From Leptospiraceae bacterium (GTDB lineage: Bacteria > Spirochaetota > Leptospiria > Turneriellales > Turneriellaceae), in NCBI GenBank assembly GCA_016788945.1, contig JAEUSA010000164.1, positions 1 to 17,039 on the forward strand: a stretch of DNA of 17,039 nucleotides. Direction: 5' to 3'. The notes under the pieces are model-generated. The model saw only the letters and a list, made by a program, of their open reading frames with translations. It made no database searches and was not told the DNA's origin. The position numbers and the translations under genes were made by a program. Within the stretch, counting starts at the first letter, position 1. Each line of letters begins with the position of its first letter. This document shows positions 7,463 to 15,438 of this stretch, piece by piece.

Positions 7463-10045
7463 ATGACAGCAGAGAATATGACCATTAAAACGCGGGCGGC
7501 TTATCAGCACGCGGTAAGTGAGGCTGGGCAGCTTGGCCACGCCGATATCACGCCAGAGCATTTTATGTCAGGCATCTTTGCCGACGGCGAAGGGCTACCA
7601 GTGCAGGTGCTCGCACGGCTCGGCATCGAGCCGCATAAAGTCATTACATTGTTCAACGATTATTTGCAGCGCCTGCCACGCGCGCAAGGGAATTTTGAAC
7701 CGGGACAGAATCTGTCGGCTGACGCGCGAAAATTTCTGCAATTATCCGAAAAAGAAATGAACGGCTTGGGCGATCAGTATCTGTCGCTCGAGCATCTGCT
7801 GTTAGCTTACGTCAATGGTAGTTTTGCGCTCAAGAACGAGCTCGTTTCCCTCGGGCTTGAACGGCGCAAGCTTGCGCAGATTCTCACCGAACTGCGCGGC
7901 AGCCAGAAGGCGGATTCTGATAATCCCGAAGCCAAATTCAACGCATTAAAAAAATACGGCAAAAACCAGAACGATCTGGCGCGCGCGGGAAAACTTGACC
8001 CGGTCATTGGCCGCGATGAAGAAATCCGCCGCACTATACAGATTCTTTCGCGGCGAAATAAGAATAACCCGCTGCTGATCGGCGAACCGGGCACCGGCAA
8101 GACGGCGATCGTTGAGGGCCTCGCGGGGCGCATTGTGTCGGGTGATGTACCCGACATTCTGCGCGATAAAACTGTGATTACTCTCGACATGGGGTCGCTG
8201 ATCGCCGGGGCAAAGTACCGCGGTGAATTTGAGGAGCGGCTCAAGGCCGTACTCGACGAAGTACGCGCGAATCAGGACAAACTGATTCTGTTCATCGATG
8301 AAATTCATACTGTCGTCGGTGCGGGGGCCAACGAAGGTTCGCTCGACGCTGCCAACATGCTGAAGCCGGCGCTGGCGCGCGGTGAAATACACCTGATCGG
8401 TGCCACAACGCTCAAAGAATACCAGAAACATATGGAAAAGGACGCCGCGCTCGAACGCCGCTTCCAGAGTGTATACGTCACAGAGCCTTCGGTCGAAGAC
8501 GCGGTGACGATTCTGCGCGGTTTGCGCGACCGATACGAAGTACACCACGGTATCCGCATTACCGACGCCGCGATCGTGGCCGCCGCGACGCTGTCGAATC
8601 GCTACATTTCAGACCGTTTTCTGCCCGATAAGGCGATTGACCTCATCGACGAATCGTGCGCGAAGCTGAAAATCGAACGCAACTCGATGCCGCAGGAGCT
8701 CGATGATCTCAACCGGCGCATCATCGCGCTGACTATTGAAGAAACTGCACTCAACCGCGAAAACGACGCGCTGAGCGTCGAGCGCCTCGCGAGTGTACGC
8801 AAAGAGCTCAGCGAGCTCAAAGAAGAATTTCAGGCGATGAAGCTCAAGCTCGACCGTGAAAAAGACCAGCTGGGTGCCGTGTCGCAGATCAAAGCCGAGA
8901 TAGAGGCGCTGAAAACCGAAGAGGCCGCAGCCGAACGCAAGGGCGACCTCAACAAGGTTGCCGAGCTGCGTTATGGTAAAGTGCCGGCGCTGCAAAAGCG
9001 GCTCGAAGCCGCGCTCGAATCGATGAAAAAAACCAACTCCGAGGTACGTCTGCTCAAAGAAGAGGTGACCGAAGAAGATATAGCCGAAATCGTCTCGCGC
9101 TGGACGGGAATACCCGTGGCGAAAATGCTTACTTCAGAGAAGACGAAACTGCTCAAAATCGAGAATGCCTTACATGAGCGCGTTGTCGGCCAGGAAAACG
9201 CGGTGGAAGCGATCGCCAATGCGATTCGCCGCAACCGCGCGGGAATTGCCGATGAAGACAAGCCGATCGGCAGTTTCTTGTTTCTGGGTCCGACCGGTGT
9301 CGGCAAAACCGAAACCGCTAAGGCGCTCGCCGAATATTTGTTCGATGACGCCAAAGCACTTGTACGCATCGACATGAGCGAGTACATGGAAAAACATTCC
9401 GTCGCGAAACTGATCGGATCGCCGCCGGGTTACATCGGTTATGACGAGGGCGGGCAGCTCACCGAAAAGGTACGCCGCCGGCCGTACAGTGTCATACTTT
9501 TCGATGAAATAGAGAAAGCGCATCCTGATGTGTTTAATCTGTTCTTGCAGATTCTCGATGAAGGCAGGCTGACGGATGCGAAAGGCAGGTTGGTGAATTT
9601 CCGCAATACGATTCTGATCATGACCTCGAATCTGGGTTCAGAGCATCTCTCGAACCGTGACCTCAACACCGAAGAGCAGGAGGTCCGCGTTCTGGACGCG
9701 GTGCGCGGCTTTTTCAGGCCAGAATTTCTGAACCGGCTCGATGCCGTTATCCAGTTTCACCGCCTCGGCCAAGATCATCTACAGCAGATCGCAGCTCTGC
9801 AGATCGACCGCGTTGTTGAGAAAATTCGCGAACGCGGCCTCGAAATTGAAGTCGGCGACGATGTCAAAAAACTGATCATCGAAAACGGCTTTGATGAAGA
9901 GTACGGTGCGCGTCCGATGAAGCGGGCGATCGAAAACCTGCTGTTGAACCCTTTGGCGACGACTTTGCTTGAAGGAAAAGCCGAGCCGGGCAAAAAGATT
10001 GTCGCGAAGCGCCGGCTCGATTCTGTAGAGTTCAAAGTCGCATAA
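7463..10045 (+). CDS. clpB: ATP-dependent disaggregase ClpB
   Basis: ClpB is an 860-residue HSP100 chaperone that threads aggregated proteins through a hexameric ring, together with DnaK. The N-terminal Clp_N domain spans about 1-150. AAA-1 has Walker A GEPGTGKT (207-214) and Walker [16 protein letters not shown], plus the pore-loop motif [10 protein letters not shown]. The ClpB-specific coiled-coil M-domain follows (about 405-530, RERK-like charged helices such as [22 protein letters not shown]). AAA-2 has Walker A GPTGVGKT (609-616), the [13 protein letters not shown] pore-loop region and Walker [14 protein letters not shown]. The C-terminal D2-small domain contains [19 protein letters not shown]. 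The M-domain and the absence of an IGF/IGL loop separate it from ClpA/ClpC. The start has TGAGGAT 5-6 nt upstream. Length is normal (E. coli 857). Heat control through HrcA is expected from the CIRCE element just upstream. Transcribed alone, it converges with the capA-like operon. Confidence 0.98.
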   Translation: MTAENMTIKTRAAYQHAVSEAGQLGHADITPEHFMSGIFADGEGLPVQVLARLGIEPHKVITLFNDYLQRLPRAQGNFEPGQNLSADARKFLQLSEKEMNGLGDQYLSLEHLLLAYVNGSFALKNELVSLGLERRKLAQILTELRGSQKADSDNPEAKFNALKKYGKNQNDLARAGKLDPVIGRDEEIRRTIQILSRRNKNNPLLIGEPGTGKTAIVEGLAGRIVSGDVPDILRDKTVITLDMGSLIAGAKYRGEFEERLKAVLDEVRANQDKLILFIDEIHTVVGAGANEGSLDAANMLKPALARGEIHLIGATTLKEYQKHMEKDAALERRFQSVYVTEPSVEDAVTILRGLRDRYEVHHGIRITDAAIVAAATLSNRYISDRFLPDKAIDLIDESCAKLKIERNSMPQELDDLNRRIIALTIEETALNRENDALSVERLASVRKELSELKEEFQAMKLKLDREKDQLGAVSQIKAEIEALKTEEAAAERKGDLNKVAELRYGKVPALQKRLEAALESMKKTNSEVRLLKEEVTEEDIAEIVSRWTGIPVAKMLTSEKTKLLKIENALHERVVGQENAVEAIANAIRRNRAGIADEDKPIGSFLFLGPTGVGKTETAKALAEYLFDDAKALVRIDMSEYMEKHSVAKLIGSPPGYIGYDEGGQLTEKVRRRPYSVILFDEIEKAHPDVFNLFLQILDEGRLTDAKGRLVNFRNTILIMTSNLGSEHLSNRDLNTEEQEVRVLDAVRGFFRPEFLNRLDAVIQFHRLGQDHLQQIAALQIDRVVEKIRERGLEIEVGDDVKKLIIENGFDEEYGARPMKRAIENLLLNPLATTLLEGKAEPGKKIVAKRRLDSVEFKVA

Positions 10046-10080
10046 CCGCGGTTACACCACGGGCGGTCGCGCGTGTTATT

Positions 10081-11124
10081 TCACCGCAGTGATATTTTTC
10101 CGTCGTCGCTGATGACGAGCTTCGTGTTCGGAAAATCCGCTGCCGTGAGGTCGCGCATCAATTGAATCGTTTTGCCGTTGCTATCATAACGCGGCACTGA
10201 TTTTTCCGGCATATTCATCGGAATAATTTTACCGCCCAAGAAGCGGCCTTCGCCGTCTAACTGCGCCTCGAGTATGAGGGTCAATCCCGTTTTGCCGCGC
10301 GAAGACAGTGCCCCGTAGCCTATGAAATTACCCAGCGAGTAGACGATCAACCTGCCTTTGTACAGTTCGAGCGCACGCACGACGTGCGGCCCGTGGCCCA
10401 GAATCATGTCGGCGCCGGCATCGATCGCGGCGTGCGCGAAGAGCGGTAGATTGCCCCGGTTTTCGCCGTAAAAAATTTCTGTCTCTTTTTTTGTGTGCAG
10501 AAATTTCTCACCTTCACCGCCCCAGTGGCACGAGATGACGACGATTTCGGCATTTTTGCGCGCTTTGGCGACGAGTTCGCGCATCGCATCCAGATCGATG
10601 ATGTAGTTATGCTTGCGAAAATAGCTAAAAGCAATAAACGCAATGTTTGCACCGGCGGCTTTCACGTATTCGATCTGGCCTTTGCGCCCCACGGGGTGGA
10701 TGCCCGCGGTTTTGAGGTTCTGCATCGTATCGCGGAAGCCGCGTTCACCGAAATCGCCCGAATGGTTGTTGGCAGTGCTGAGTACATGAAACCCCGCGCG
10801 TTTGAGTACCTTAGCAGTTTCTGGGGGCGTACGAAAAGCAAACACATGCTTGCTTTTCGTGTTTTTCGAAGTGTGCGGATAATCGGTGAGGGTGCTCTCA
10901 AAATTCCCGAACAGGATGTCAGCTCCCGAGAGATATTGCTGTATCGGGGCAAATAGGTCTTCATAAGGTTTGGCGGGCACCCGCCGCTCGGGATAGAGTG
11001 TACCCGGAACAATATCGCCCACCGCCTTGATCGTGAGCCCGCCGCGCGTTTTTTTTTCTTTTGCTTCACCGCTTAGAGCGGTGAGTGCTATCAGCAGCGC
11101 CATCGCGCAGAATTTTCTATTCAT
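10081..11124 (-). CDS. CapA-family metallophosphoesterase-like exported protein
   Basis: This 347-residue protein has a Sec signal peptide (MNRKFCAMALLIALTALSGEA). It carries the full CapA/PgsA-type calcineurin-like fold motif series: AVGDIVPG (Asp37), GNFESTLT (Asn74/Glu76), STANNHSGDFG (Asn120/His121/Asp124), ISCHWGGEGE (His200), GHGPHVVRALE (His244/His247) and SLGNFI. CapA proteins are needed for poly-gamma-glutamate capsule synthesis in Bacillus, but most family members have unknown substrates. The ATG at 11124 overlaps the upstream gene's TAG by 8 nt, so translation is probably coupled; longer in-frame upstream starts would lie deep inside that gene and bury the signal peptide. A nine-A run (coding strand, 11057-11049) follows the signal peptide. 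No CapB/CapC partners are present, so poly-gamma-glutamate synthesis is not implied. It is the last gene of the four-gene minus-strand operon. Confidence 0.9.
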   Translation of the reverse strand: MNRKFCAMALLIALTALSGEAKEKKTRGGLTIKAVGDIVPGTLYPERRVPAKPYEDLFAPIQQYLSGADILFGNFESTLTDYPHTSKNTKSKHVFAFRTPPETAKVLKRAGFHVLSTANNHSGDFGERGFRDTMQNLKTAGIHPVGRKGQIEYVKAAGANIAFIAFSYFRKHNYIIDLDAMRELVAKARKNAEIVVISCHWGGEGEKFLHTKKETEIFYGENRGNLPLFAHAAIDAGADMILGHGPHVVRALELYKGRLIVYSLGNFIGYGALSSRGKTGLTLILEAQLDGEGRFLGGKIIPMNMPEKSVPRYDSNGKTIQLMRDLTAADFPNTKLVISDDGKISLR

Positions 11125-11824
11125 GTTTTTTCTTTGTGGCGGAGATAACCAGTTCTGCAAAGCGCGATAGACCGCGACCATCGAGTGCCGAAAGAAGATT
11201 CGGTTCGAGAATTCTGCGCGAGTAGAGATCCACCGCGAGCTTTCTGTGATAATCACTCACAGGGTAAAGCCGTACATGTTTGCCGAGATACAGCGCCTCA
11301 AACAACGCTTGGCCATAATAAAGCGCAGGTGATGCGCTGTGCATCAAACCGCTGTGAAAGGCATCGGGCGATAAACGTTCTGCCGGAGGAAAATCTGCCG
11401 CAGCGAAGGCGGCTTCGCTGTCTTCGCATAGTGTGATCTGTGCGCGTTCATGGGCCGCAGGGGTTGCGGTAATTGCTGGCGGCAGAATCAGCGAAGCGAG
11501 CGCATGCTGGTATTGCTGCGCATTCATCTCGTGGTGCGGGAGCAAATCACAGACGAGGTCGGCCTCTTCACGGCCCTGGCCTCGATTATCGGCGGCTATT
11601 TTAACCGCGTCGGCCGCGAGCCCCGCATTGAACGCGGTGTCGCGGCGATCTAAAACGACGACCGAATAAGGTAGTGGGGCGGCTATTTTTTCGTCGGCAT
11701 CGGCGCAGAGCAGCTGCACCGCGATTTTCCGCCGGCGCAGTTCGAGGGCAACGAGCCGCATGCGCACCCAATGGCCGCTGCCAAAGACGGCCGTTGGCCC
11801 CGTGATGATCAGAACGCCGTTCAT
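11117..11824 (-). CDS. PseG/SpsG-like glycosyltransferase-fold protein (short)
   Basis: This 235-residue protein resembles the GT28-like PseG/SpsG group. It begins VLIITGPTAVFGSGHWVRMRLVALELRRRKIAV, matching the GxGHxxR nucleotide-sugar motif; His18 corresponds to the catalytic His17 of PseG. VVVLDRRDT and the AADNRGQGREEADLVCDLLPH segment follow. The C-terminal half contains YYGQALFEALYLGKHVRLYPVSDYHRKLA, like the UDP-binding 'GxxxxEAxxxGxP' part of GT28 enzymes. PseG hydrolyses UDP from a diacetamido-sugar during pseudaminic acid synthesis. This protein is shorter (PseG about 270), its middle is poorly conserved, and no other pseudaminic-acid genes are nearby, so the reaction is uncertain. 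The ATG overlaps the upstream stop as ATGA, and the end overlaps the capA-like start. It could be a degenerate or accessory subunit working with the operon's GT4. Confidence 0.65.
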   Translation of the reverse strand: MNGVLIITGPTAVFGSGHWVRMRLVALELRRRKIAVQLLCADADEKIAAPLPYSVVVLDRRDTAFNAGLAADAVKIAADNRGQGREEADLVCDLLPHHEMNAQQYQHALASLILPPAITATPAAHERAQITLCEDSEAAFAAADFPPAERLSPDAFHSGLMHSASPALYYGQALFEALYLGKHVRLYPVSDYHRKLAVDLYSRRILEPNLLSALDGRGLSRFAELVISATKKKHE

Positions 11825-13056
11825 TGCAGGTTGTAACCGATGAAGAAGCTCAACTGCACCTGTTCTGTCAACATATCGCGCGCGACATCGACGCCCAGCG
11901 CGGGTACTGTGATCTCGCTGAGATACATGCGTATGCCGGCCCCCGGTCCCCAGAAGGTTATCGCATTCTGTCCCTCGCGCCGCGCGGTACCGGCATCAAT
12001 AAAGGCCAGAGCGGCAAAGGTTGCCCAACTCGTTTGCAGAAAACCGTACTGATAATTGAGCGCCGCGACGGCGAACTGGTCTGCCGGTACCAAGAGGGCG
12101 GGCAGTGTGCGCGTGCCCTGCCACCCGCCTAAACGCTGCTCAAGCGCCTGCGGATAGCGGGAATACTGAAAAGAAAATAGCAGGCTCACAAACTGGCGCG
12201 TAAAAGTTTTTGCATGCCATGCACTGGCCGAAGAGATTACGGAGAGCGGTTCACCGGCAAGCGGAACGCCACGCTCGAGGTCGAGAGTCGATTCGACACC
12301 GGTTTGGAAAAATTCACGCGGTGCCACAGTGGCGTAACGAAATCGGACGCCAAAATTCATGACGCTCGCGCTTTCGACATCGTGTCGCGCGTCGACGACT
12401 GCCGAACGGTAACCGGCGATCAGGCCGGTGAAAAAGACGGGTCGCCATTGATAGCCGGTGACCGATTGTATATCGTGGCGCGCCAAGGTGTAGCTGCGGT
12501 AGATACGTCCGTCGGGTTCGGCGTCTTCGAGAAAAATTTTTCCCGTTAGGTAGCGGAACGTGGTGGCAAACTTGGTAAAACCAATATGCGGGTCGGTAAA
12601 GCCGATCAGCCCCTGCCAACCGCGGTTAGAGATGAGCCCGCCCGCGGCGAAACCCTGATTACGGCCGAGAAAGTTCGATTCGACAAGAAAGGCTCCGCCG
12701 ATTTCGGTGTCGCGGTATTTGACGTAGACGGGTATCGGGTAGAGGCTCCATTTTTCACGCACTTCGATGAGCAGGGTGCAATCCGCCGTACAGCTGCTTA
12801 CAAGGTCTTCAGATTTCAGCGACACACTGACGTGCGAAAAGATGCGTAAACGGTCGAGCGCTATGCGGATTTCTTCTGTGTCGGATTCAGTCACATTATT
12901 GCCGGGTTCGACGCCGACGTACTGCATGACGACACCTTCCTGCGTGCTTTTAAGACCTCTGATGACGACCCGGCTAAGCTTCTTGTCTGCCTCGCCGGCA
13001 GCGGCCAGTGTGCAGACCAGAGGAACTGCAACAAGACACCGACGCAGTGCACACAT
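11821..13056 (-). CDS. Short Omp85/BamA-like outer-membrane barrel with one POTRA
   Basis: This 411-residue protein has a signal peptide (MCALRRCLVAVPLVCTLAAAG). A single POTRA domain lies at about 25-105 (LSRVVIRGLKSTQEGVVMQYVGVEPG, then ALDRLRIFSHVSVSLKSED and LLIEVREKWSLYPIPV). The rest is alternating amphipathic strands ending in LSFFIGYNLQ, consistent with a 16-strand Omp85 barrel. RLGGWQGTRTLP may be a degenerate form of the conserved lid-loop motif (GG...RG[FY]). Two cysteines in the POTRA (SSCTADCTLL) could form a disulfide. BamA has five POTRAs and about 800 residues, so this is not the main assembly factor. Omp85 proteins insert or translocate proteins across the outer membrane; the cargo here is unknown. 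The ATG at 13056 shares a TGATG junction with the upstream GT4 stop, which fixes the start better than the longer open frame reaching 13116. It overlaps the next gene by ATGA. Confidence 0.8.
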   Translation of the reverse strand: MCALRRCLVAVPLVCTLAAAGEADKKLSRVVIRGLKSTQEGVVMQYVGVEPGNNVTESDTEEIRIALDRLRIFSHVSVSLKSEDLVSSCTADCTLLIEVREKWSLYPIPVYVKYRDTEIGGAFLVESNFLGRNQGFAAGGLISNRGWQGLIGFTDPHIGFTKFATTFRYLTGKIFLEDAEPDGRIYRSYTLARHDIQSVTGYQWRPVFFTGLIAGYRSAVVDARHDVESASVMNFGVRFRYATVAPREFFQTGVESTLDLERGVPLAGEPLSVISSASAWHAKTFTRQFVSLLFSFQYSRYPQALEQRLGGWQGTRTLPALLVPADQFAVAALNYQYGFLQTSWATFAALAFIDAGTARREGQNAITFWGPGAGIRMYLSEITVPALGVDVARDMLTEQVQLSFFIGYNLQ

Positions 13057-14105
13057 CAGCTTTCTTTTTCCAGAGCCTTCTTCATGCGTCTTAGGAAAAA
13101 TTCCCGACTCAGCCAATCGACAGAAGACGAGATTTTCTCGCGTTCGGCCTCGCGGTTGCGGTAAGTGCGGATGTACTGAAGAATTTCGTCGGGTGTGCCG
13201 GTTTCGAGTTCAGCGCCGCATTCCCCGTCGCTCAAAAATTCCGACATGCCCTGCGTGCGGTGTGCAACGACGGGAATTCCCGATTTGAGGGCAGCGAGCG
13301 GTAAATGTGTCAGCGCGAGCGTTTCGCCGCAGATGAAGGCTTTGGCTCCCGCGAGATAATAGGCCTGGTCAGCGATGCTGATTCGGCCCGTGTAATAGAT
13401 ATTGTCGGGCTTGAGATCGCGCAGAAGTTTGTCCGGCTTTTTTTCTCCCAAAACAACGAGTTTGTCGGCGACGCAGGAGAACAGGTGGATCAATTTCTGC
13501 AGATCGATCGCTTCGGCGGCGACAAAATATTCAGCCGGGGCCTCGGCATCGGGAAAAAACAGATCGTGATCGATCAGCGGGTACGCGAGAGGAATATGGC
13601 GTTTTGTCAGCGACACCAACGTACGGTGCAGAGAAAAATTAGCGGCGATCACGAGATCAATGCCGGCATTAAATTCCAGATCGAGTTCCTGCGCTCGCAG
13701 CAGTTCGGCAGATTTCTGTACGCTGAGCTTTTCGATATCCGCGCGCCACAAAAAAGGCAGCAGATCGTGTTGGTAGACGACAAAGCGGGTGCCGGTTTGG
13801 CGCTCGCGGCGCAGGTGGCGCAGGTAGCCGCGCGTGTTACTGATAATTAGATCATATTCACCGACGCGAATCTGCGCCTGAGCGGTAATCAACGTATCGA
13901 GATCTTCGAGTTTCTGCGAATTGAGGCGCGCGGCGTAAAAGTTTACATGGCGGTCACTCAGCTGAGCCGGCAGAGAATTTTCATAATTTTTCAGAAATCC
14001 GACATGCGCGTCGGGAAAAAGTTCCAGCAGGGCAAAAAAAGACGGGTTGAGCAGGTCGTTTTCTGCATACCAGTCCTGCAATAGAAGGACCTTTGCCTCT
14101 TTCAC
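13056..14105 (-). CDS. GT4-family glycosyltransferase
   Basis: This 349-residue GT-B fold glycosyltransferase is probably cytoplasmic, with no signal peptide. The N-terminal acceptor half (VLLLQDWYAENDLLNP ... YDLIISNTRGYLRHLRRERQTGTRFVVYQHDLLPFLWR) is followed by the hinge strand IDLVIAANFSLHRTL. The C-terminal donor half has KLVVLGEKKPDKLLRDL, NIYYTGRISIADQAYYLAGAKAFICGETLALTHLPLAALKSGIPVVAHRTQGMSEFL and DGECGAEL. These follow the GT4 pattern of a G-x(n)-E nucleotide-sugar site and a 'PVVA...G..E' loop. The sugar and acceptor cannot be read from sequence; the closest general style is O-antigen/LPS mannosyltransferase-like. The start is GTG 14105; the overlapping ATG is out of frame and terminates at once. 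No Shine-Dalgarno is visible. It is the first gene of the four-gene operon, with a 106-bp divergent region separating it from the citrate synthase gene. Confidence 0.88.
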   Translation of the reverse strand: MKEAKVLLLQDWYAENDLLNPSFFALLELFPDAHVGFLKNYENSLPAQLSDRHVNFYAARLNSQKLEDLDTLITAQAQIRVGEYDLIISNTRGYLRHLRRERQTGTRFVVYQHDLLPFLWRADIEKLSVQKSAELLRAQELDLEFNAGIDLVIAANFSLHRTLVSLTKRHIPLAYPLIDHDLFFPDAEAPAEYFVAAEAIDLQKLIHLFSCVADKLVVLGEKKPDKLLRDLKPDNIYYTGRISIADQAYYLAGAKAFICGETLALTHLPLAALKSGIPVVAHRTQGMSEFLSDGECGAELETGTPDEILQYIRTYRNREAEREKISSSVDWLSREFFLRRMKKALEKES

Positions 14106-14211
14106 ATATTTAGACTACGATCGCGCCGCCGGACGTAAAGAGATAATCCGACTCAGGCTGTGCCGATACTCAAAAAAGTAGTCGCTATGACTGACTTTTC
14201 GTCAATGCACC

Positions 14212-15354
14212 ATGGCAAACGAACACGCAGACTATAAACCCGGCCTCGACGGCGTCATCGCCTGTATCACGAAACTTTCGTGGCTCGACACCGACAAAGA
14301 ACAGATTGTGGTGCGCGGTTACGACCTGATCGAGCTGATTCAGAAAACCTCATATATTAAAGTAGCATATCTGCTTATCTATAACAAGTTCCCGACCGAT
14401 GCAGAAGCCAAAGCATTTGAGCAAAAACTCATGGCGCAGGCAGACATCCCTGAAGAGATGTACGAAATCTTCAAGCTGTTACCGAAAAAGACGATGGCGA
14501 TGGATGCGCTGCGTACCGGTATTTCAATTCTCGGCGGCTATGAAGACCATGATGCACTCATGGACACTTCAACCAAATCAAATGAAGAAAAAGCGCTTAA
14601 GATTCTCGCGAAAGCGCCGGCGATTGCTGTCAACAGCTACCGCGCAATAACCGGCCAGCCGTTTGTGAAGCCCGATAAGTCCCTCGGTTATTCTGAAAAC
14701 TTTGTCTACATGATCAAAGGATCAAAACCAACGGCTGTTGAGACCGATACACTGGATAAAATTCTCACAACCTATATTGAACACGAAATGCCAAACTCGA
14801 CGTTCGCCGTACGCGTCGTAAGCTCGACGCTGTCAGATATTTACGGTTCATGCGCGAGCGCCGTTGCCTCGCTCAAAGGTCCGCTGCATGGTGGTGCGAA
14901 TGAAGCCGCGATGCAGATGTTCCTCGAAGTGCAGAAGACCGGTGGTCCTTCTACGGCTGAGAGTTACATTATGGGTAAACTCACACGCAAAGATAAAATC
15001 ATGGGCTTCGGGCACCGTGTTTACATGAAAAAGTACGATCCGCGTGCGTTTTTAATGAAAGATTACATCCCGAAACTCGTTGATCAGCGTCCAGATGGCA
15101 AAGATCTGTATTCGATCTACCAGACTATTGAGAAGACGATGGCGCGTGAAAAAGGCCTTTACCCGAATGCCGACTATCCGATCGCTCTGCTTTATTACCT
15201 GATCAACGTACCGATCGATCTCTACACACCGATTTTCCTCTGCTCGCGCCTTGCAGGCCTCGTGTCGCACCATATCGAGCAGCACGAGAATAACCGCCTG
15301 TTCCGTCCGCGCGTCATCTACGAAGGTGCACGCGATCTGCATCCCCCGGTATAA
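14212..15354 (+). CDS. gltA: Citrate synthase
   Basis: This 380-residue protein condenses oxaloacetate with acetyl-CoA at the entry of the TCA cycle. Short, PrpC/CitZ-type citrate synthases have this length. Active-site pieces are all present: His191 in EHEMPNSTFAVR, His226 in GPLHGGANE, His268 in GFGHRVYMKKYDPR, Asp321 in YPNADYP, and the late RP pair in RLFRPRVIYEG. The segment after the catalytic Asp is unusual: family members normally read close to NVD[FW]YS, but here it is NADYPIALLYYL. A 2-methylcitrate synthase or other acyl-CoA preference cannot be excluded, so the symbol is by family. No clear ribosome-binding site precedes ATG 14212; an ATG at 14186 is out of frame. Downstream is a palindromic intergenic element, then a BASS transporter. 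It is divergent from the glycosyltransferase operon. Confidence 0.9.
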   Translation: MANEHADYKPGLDGVIACITKLSWLDTDKEQIVVRGYDLIELIQKTSYIKVAYLLIYNKFPTDAEAKAFEQKLMAQADIPEEMYEIFKLLPKKTMAMDALRTGISILGGYEDHDALMDTSTKSNEEKALKILAKAPAIAVNSYRAITGQPFVKPDKSLGYSENFVYMIKGSKPTAVETDTLDKILTTYIEHEMPNSTFAVRVVSSTLSDIYGSCASAVASLKGPLHGGANEAAMQMFLEVQKTGGPSTAESYIMGKLTRKDKIMGFGHRVYMKKYDPRAFLMKDYIPKLVDQRPDGKDLYSIYQTIEKTMAREKGLYPNADYPIALLYYLINVPIDLYTPIFLCSRLAGLVSHHIEQHENNRLFRPRVIYEGARDLHPPV

Positions 15355-15370
15355 CAGGAATAAGCTGGTG

Positions 15371-15420
15371 ACCGGCAATTGCCGGTTGTCAGTCGGTAAT
15401 CGCCGGTGACCAACCGGCGA
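15371..15420. repeat. Paired palindromes between citrate synthase and BASS transporter genes
   Basis: The 16-bp perfect palindrome ACCGGCAATTGCCGGT (15371-15386) is followed 13 bp later by TCGCCGGT-GACCA-ACCGGCGA (15400-15420), a perfect 8-bp hairpin. The two share CCGG-centred arms and near-identical direct copies (TTGCCGGT / TCGCCGGT). No T-run follows, so this is not a simple intrinsic terminator. It resembles a REP-like or other dispersed palindrome and could also stabilise the 3' end of the gltA mRNA. Confidence 0.7.
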
Positions 15421-15438
15421 CCCGTTTCCCGCATCTGC

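Noticed and set aside
10046..10080. Bidirectional terminator between clpB and the capA-like gene, from the palindrome AACCGCGGTT.
   Set aside because: The stem is short and overlaps the clpB stop, and neither strand has a T-run after it.
10495..10956. Plus-strand open frame of 153 codons opposite the capA-like gene.
   Set aside because: Shadow of a gene with a complete CapA motif series; no signal or domain of its own.
10081..14105. A poly-gamma-glutamate capsule locus.
   Set aside because: Only a CapA-type protein is present; CapB and CapC ligase/transport partners are absent, and CapA-like proteins are widespread with other roles.
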